This document shows positions 60,779-64,000 of a DNA stretch of 64,000 bases, one piece after another. Source of the stretch: Pedobacter sp014947265. Its GTDB lineage: Bacteria > Bacteroidota > Bacteroidia > Sphingobacteriales > Sphingobacteriaceae. The position numbers were made by a program, and so were the translations under genes. Position 1 is the stretch's first letter; each line of letters starts with the position of its first letter. The notes beneath the pieces are model-generated. The model made no database searches. It was not told where the DNA came from and saw only the letters and a list, made by a program, of their open reading frames with translations. The stretch is taken from positions 310,001 to 374,000 of the forward strand of contig NZ_JADCNK010000002.1 of the NCBI RefSeq assembly GCF_014947265.1, given 5' to 3'.

Positions 60779-62290
60779 ATGCCCGAAAACTCCCATCTCC
60801 AAACCCCAATCTCTAAACTCTTAATCGCTAACCGTGGCGAAATTGCTTTGCGTATTATGCGCTCTGCAAAGGAAATGGGGATTAAAACGGTTGCTGTTTT
60901 TTCTGAAGCAGACCGGAATGCACTGCATGTACGTTACGCCGATGAGGCAGTTTGTATTGGTCCGGCTCCCTCTAATCAGAGTTATTTGGTCGGTGAGAAA
61001 ATTATCGATGCCTGTAAACTAACGGGTGCTGAAGCCATTCATCCGGGATATGGGTTTTTATCAGAAAATGCAAATTTTGCACAAATGGTTGCCGATGCCG
61101 GACTCATTCTGGTTGGTCCTTCGCCGCAAGCTATGGAAACCATGGGTAACAAATTATCAGCAAAGGCAGCAGCACTAAAATATAACATCCCGATGGTTCC
61201 CGGAACGGAAGAAGCCATTCAGGATGTAAACGAGGCAAAACAGCGTGCAATCGAAGTTGGCTTCCCGATATTAATCAAAGCGGCTGCAGGTGGTGGAGGT
61301 AAGGGAATGCGTATTGTAGAGCGGGCTGAAGATTTTGAAGAACAGATGCAGCTTGCCGTAAGCGAGGCTACCTCAGCCTTTGGAGACGGAGCTGTTTTTA
61401 TCGAACGTTATGTTACTTCGCCAAGGCACATCGAAATACAGGTTCTGGGCGACACTCATGGCAATATTGTTCATCTTTTTGAACGTGAGTGTTCTGTGCA
61501 GCGGCGTCATCAGAAAGTTGTAGAAGAAGCCCCGTCAGCTGTTTTAACTGAAGAAATCAGGCAGCAAATGGGAAAATGTGCGGTAGATGTAGCCCGTTCG
61601 GTAAATTATACCGGAGCTGGTACGGTTGAGTTTATTTTGGATGAGAACCTCGATTTCTTTTTCCTGGAAATGAATACCCGCTTGCAGGTAGAGCACCCGG
61701 TAACTGAGCTGATTACAGGCATAGACCTGGTGAAAGAACAGCTAAAAATTGCTTCAGGAGAAAAATTGAGCTTTAGTCAGGAGGACTTAAAAATCAGTGG
61801 ACATGCCATAGAACTTCGCGTTTATGCCGAAGACCCGGCCAATAATTTTCTGCCTGATATTGGTGTTTTACAGACTTACAGTACGCCCAAAGGCAATGGG
61901 GTAAGGGTTGATGATGGCTTTGAGCAGGGCATGGAAATCCCGATTTATTACGATCCGATGATTGCAAAACTGATCACTTACGGCAAAGATAGGGAAGAAG
62001 CTATAGAGCGAATGGTGAGGGCTATCGAAGAATATGATATTACGGGGATAGAAACTACTTTGGGTTTTGGTAAGTTTGTCATGCAGCACGAGGCTTTTAA
62101 AACAGGTAATTTCGATACACATTTTGTGGGTAAATACTTTAAGCCCGAAAGTTTAAAGGTACAGGATGAAACCGAAGCCTTAGTTGCCGCGGTAATTGCT
62201 GCAAAACTGTTTGAAAAGAAAGAGGGGAAGTTGGGTGATGTAGTGGTTAAAAATAGCTCTGATTGGAGAAAAAATAGATTGAAGTATTAA
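60779..62290 (+). CDS. accC: Biotin carboxylase (acetyl- or propionyl-CoA carboxylase subunit)
   Basis: A 503-residue ATP-grasp enzyme that carboxylates biotin. KLLIANRGEIALRIMRSAKE is the N-terminal domain signature. IKAAAGGGGKGMRIV is the glycine-rich ATP lid, FIERYVTSPRHIEIQVLGD and ERECSVQRRHQKVVEEAPS follow, and FLEMNTRLQVEHPVTE carries the catalytic Arg and Glu. It is slightly longer than E. coli AccC (about 450) with a C-terminal extension (SLKVQDETEALVAAVIAAKL) like those of acyl-CoA carboxylases in this phylum. No biotin carrier gene follows, so which carboxylase it serves is open. Confidence 0.9.
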   Translation: MPENSHLQTPISKLLIANRGEIALRIMRSAKEMGIKTVAVFSEADRNALHVRYADEAVCIGPAPSNQSYLVGEKIIDACKLTGAEAIHPGYGFLSENANFAQMVADAGLILVGPSPQAMETMGNKLSAKAAALKYNIPMVPGTEEAIQDVNEAKQRAIEVGFPILIKAAAGGGGKGMRIVERAEDFEEQMQLAVSEATSAFGDGAVFIERYVTSPRHIEIQVLGDTHGNIVHLFERECSVQRRHQKVVEEAPSAVLTEEIRQQMGKCAVDVARSVNYTGAGTVEFILDENLDFFFLEMNTRLQVEHPVTELITGIDLVKEQLKIASGEKLSFSQEDLKISGHAIELRVYAEDPANNFLPDIGVLQTYSTPKGNGVRVDDGFEQGMEIPIYYDPMIAKLITYGKDREEAIERMVRAIEEYDITGIETTLGFGKFVMQHEAFKTGNFDTHFVGKYFKPESLKVQDETEALVAAVIAAKLFEKKEGKLGDVVVKNSSDWRKNRLKY

Positions 62291-62313
62291 AATAAATTAG
62301 TCATTACAGGGAT

Positions 62314-62398
62314 CTTCATTCCCAACTTGATTGGGAATCTTAATGCCTTAGTCGAGTTTGTATATAGCATTAAGGTTCCCGCCTGCGCGGGAATGAAG
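62314..62398. repeat. Nested palindromic intergenic repeat
   Basis: The outer arms CTTCATTCCC (62314-62323) and GGGAATGAAG (62389-62398), and the inner arms CTTAATGC (62339-62346) and GCATTAAG (62367-62374), enclose two small hairpins (TTCCCAA/TTGGGAA and TTCCCGC/GCGGGAA). This is a dispersed REP-like unit. It may also act as a terminator or processing site between accC and the riboflavin synthase gene. Confidence 0.7.
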
Positions 62399-62421
62399 TG
62401 TAGAAAAAAGAGAAACACAAA

Positions 62422-63006
62422 ATGTTCACAGGAATTATAGAAACACTTGGCGAGGTTACTGCCATTAAAAACGATCATACCAATATCCACTTTACCATCT
62501 CTTCCGCAATCAGCCATGAGCTGAAAATCGATCAGAGTGTAGCCCATAACGGCATATGTTTAACGGTAGTGGCGCTGAATGATGGCAAACATACTGTTAC
62601 CGCAATTGATGAAACCCTCAACAAAACCAATTTAGGGGATTTAAAAGTGGGAAGTAAAGTTAACCTGGAGCGCTGTATGCAGATGAACGCCCGTTTAGAT
62701 GGACATATTGTGCAGGGACATGTAGACCAGACAGCAGTTTGCATTAAACGAGAAGAACTGGATGGTAGCTGGGAATACCGCTTTAAATATGATGCTTCAG
62801 CCGGAAATGTAACTGTAGAAAAAGGTTCTGCCTGTGTAAATGGCATTAGCCTAACCGTTGTAAATTCTCAGGCTGATGAGTTTTCGGTATTTATTATCCC
62901 TTACACTTTTGAACATACTAATTTACAGGAAGTTGAAGTTGGCGATACCGTAAATCTAGAGTTCGATATTATTGGCAAATACGTTGCCCGGTTAATGAAC
63001 CGATAA
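62422..63006 (+). CDS. ribE: Riboflavin synthase alpha subunit
   Basis: A 194-residue enzyme that dismutates two 6,7-dimethyl-8-ribityllumazine molecules. It starts MFTGIIETLGEV, the canonical N-terminus, and has two tandem lumazine-binding barrels. The first includes VAHNGICLTVVALNDGKHTVTAIDE and the second EKGSACVNGISLTVVNSQADEFSVFIIPYT. GHIVQGHVD lies at the start of the second. No FMN riboswitch or other riboflavin gene is next to it. Confidence 0.95.
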   Translation: MFTGIIETLGEVTAIKNDHTNIHFTISSAISHELKIDQSVAHNGICLTVVALNDGKHTVTAIDETLNKTNLGDLKVGSKVNLERCMQMNARLDGHIVQGHVDQTAVCIKREELDGSWEYRFKYDASAGNVTVEKGSACVNGISLTVVNSQADEFSVFIIPYTFEHTNLQEVEVGDTVNLEFDIIGKYVARLMNR

Positions 63007-63177
63007 GCTATATTCTTTTGTTATGAATTTTTTGATTTAAGTATTTGATAAATAGTGCTTTATATAATCATTTACGTTGTGGTAACGTTTATTTTTTCAT
63101 AACAGTGCAGGATGGTTGGTTGAATTATATTGTTGAATATAGTAGTGTTAAGACTAAAAAATTTAACGCTAACCAAT

Positions 63178-64000
63178 ATGAACAAGAATTTCCATACCTC
63201 AGGCATAATAGCTACGCTTGCTTTATTTTTTTTATTTACAACAAATGTTTTCGCGCAGAAAATTTCGGTAAAAGATTTAACTGTTGAGTATTTAGTAAAT
63301 CCTTTTAGTATTGATAATCCTAAACCCAGGTTTAGCTGGAAAATTATTTCAACAGCAAAAAACACCAAACAAAACAATTATGAAATCAGGTTGGGTACCT
63401 CGCCAAAAATTGACAAAATTTTATGGAAAACAGCTGTAAACAATGATCAATCGGTACTGATTGCTTATGATGGCCCGCAATTATCCTCAAAAACTAAATA
63501 TTACTGGCAGGTTAGGGTAAAAGATAACCATGGAAATACTTCCTCGTGGTCACCGGTGCAATATTTTCAAACGGGTTTAAAACCTGAAGATTGGAACGCA
63601 AAATGGATTTCGGTGGAAGGTAAAGATACTTCACTGTCCAGCCCTTTGTTCAGAAAAGAATTTAACCTCAAAAAAGAAGTAAAATCTGCCATGGCTTACA
63701 TTACTGCTAAGGGTTTGTATGAGGCCAATATTAACGGCGGGCGTGTTAGTGATGCTTATTTTGCTCCAGGATGGACAAGCTATAAAGATCATATTCAGTA
63801 CCAGGTTTATGATGTTAAGCAATCGCTAAAGAAAGGCGCCAACGTAATTGGTGTTTCATTAGGCGATGGCTGGTATAAAGGGCGTATCGGATTTAGTAAT
63901 CAAAAACAATTTTATGGCGATACCAGGGCATTGTTAATGCAACTGGAAGTGGAATATACCGACGGAAGCAAAGAAACCATCGTAACGGATAATAGCTGGA
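63178..64000 (+). CDS. GH78 alpha-L-rhamnosidase, N-terminal part (3' end outside window)
   Basis: The first 274 residues of a large exported enzyme. It starts at ATG 63178 (MNKNFHTSGIIATLALFFLF; signal peptide ends VFAQK). An Ig-like or fibronectin-like domain follows (about 30-130: LTVEYLVNPFSIDNPKPRFSW and TKYYWQVRVKDNHGNTSSWS). Next is the Bac_rhamnosid_N domain (AMAYITAKGLYEANINGGRV, DAYFAPGWTSYKDHIQYQVY, GANVIGVSLGDGWYKGRIGF). This order is diagnostic for GH78. The catalytic (alpha/alpha)6 domain is beyond the window. The frame is open to the last base. Confidence 0.9.
   Translation, partial: MNKNFHTSGIIATLALFFLFTTNVFAQKISVKDLTVEYLVNPFSIDNPKPRFSWKIISTAKNTKQNNYEIRLGTSPKIDKILWKTAVNNDQSVLIAYDGPQLSSKTKYYWQVRVKDNHGNTSSWSPVQYFQTGLKPEDWNAKWISVEGKDTSLSSPLFRKEFNLKKEVKSAMAYITAKGLYEANINGGRVSDAYFAPGWTSYKDHIQYQVYDVKQSLKKGANVIGVSLGDGWYKGRIGFSNQKQFYGDTRALLMQLEVEYTDGSKETIVTDNSW

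Overview
The window comes from a Bacteroidota chromosome, most likely a Pedobacter-like member of the Sphingobacteriaceae. The evidence is tandem SusC/SusD pairs, a hybrid two-component sensor fused to an AraC regulator, a PorP/SprF protein next to a protein with a type B gliding-motility sorting domain, and promoters of the Bacteroidota form TTG-N19/20-TAnnTTTG. No rRNA, tRNA or CRISPR array was seen. Both ends cut genes: tyrS on the left and a GH78-like rhamnosidase on the right.

Layout. 1-2600: the 3' end of tyrS, a small zinc-ribbon protein and a COG0523 GTPase whose promoter carries two TGCAA-N5-TTGCA-type boxes. 3249-22266: a xylan utilisation locus (SusC, SusD, SusC, SusD, surface lipoprotein, GH10 xylanase with an inserted carbohydrate-binding module, hybrid sensor/regulator, GH43). 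It has the gene order of the xus core cluster of xylanolytic Bacteroidota. 22285-22626: a MITE-like element. 22665-27005: a zinc operon (MerC-like protein, an unlisted 54-residue ORF, ABC ATPase and permease, three DUF3299-type proteins, Zur-like regulator) driven by a second copy of the COG0523 promoter. 27007-31706: an inserted segment carrying two overlapping AAA/STAND-like ATPase genes, flanked by direct repeats of the 3' end of a LuxE-like gene and preceded by a perfect 48-bp palindrome at its promoter. 31568-39643: LuxE-like protein, small membrane protein, penicillin acylase, TonB receptor, TlpA-like protein. 39801-41416: an AbiE-type toxin-antitoxin pair with twin operators. 41636-46119: GH31 glucosidase and glycogen branching enzyme. 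46120-47486: repeats and one candidate small RNA. 47487-52384: secreted Ig-like proteins with PorP/SprF. 52528-54372: a sigma-factor fragment, a Crp-type regulator, a transposase remnant and two candidate RNAs. 54755-59430: glycolysis (gapA, a sugar kinase, pfkA), a Nudix-fold regulator and a second sugar kinase. 59650-64000: threonine aldolase, biotin carboxylase, riboflavin synthase and the start of GH78.

Three observations go beyond routine annotation. First, the two-ATPase segment looks like a transferred candidate defence module; the two copies of the flanking luxE end differ at seven positions, all synonymous. Second, the motif GTGTA-(A/T)5-TACAC occurs three times around the Nudix-type regulator: before pfkA, near the second sugar kinase, and at the promoter of a candidate small RNA. 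This suggests an undescribed glycolytic regulon that includes an RNA. Third, the zinc promoter exists in two copies that each kept one of two divergent genes, with the other gene and its -7 box decayed. All functional statements rest on reading motifs by eye; no database search was run.
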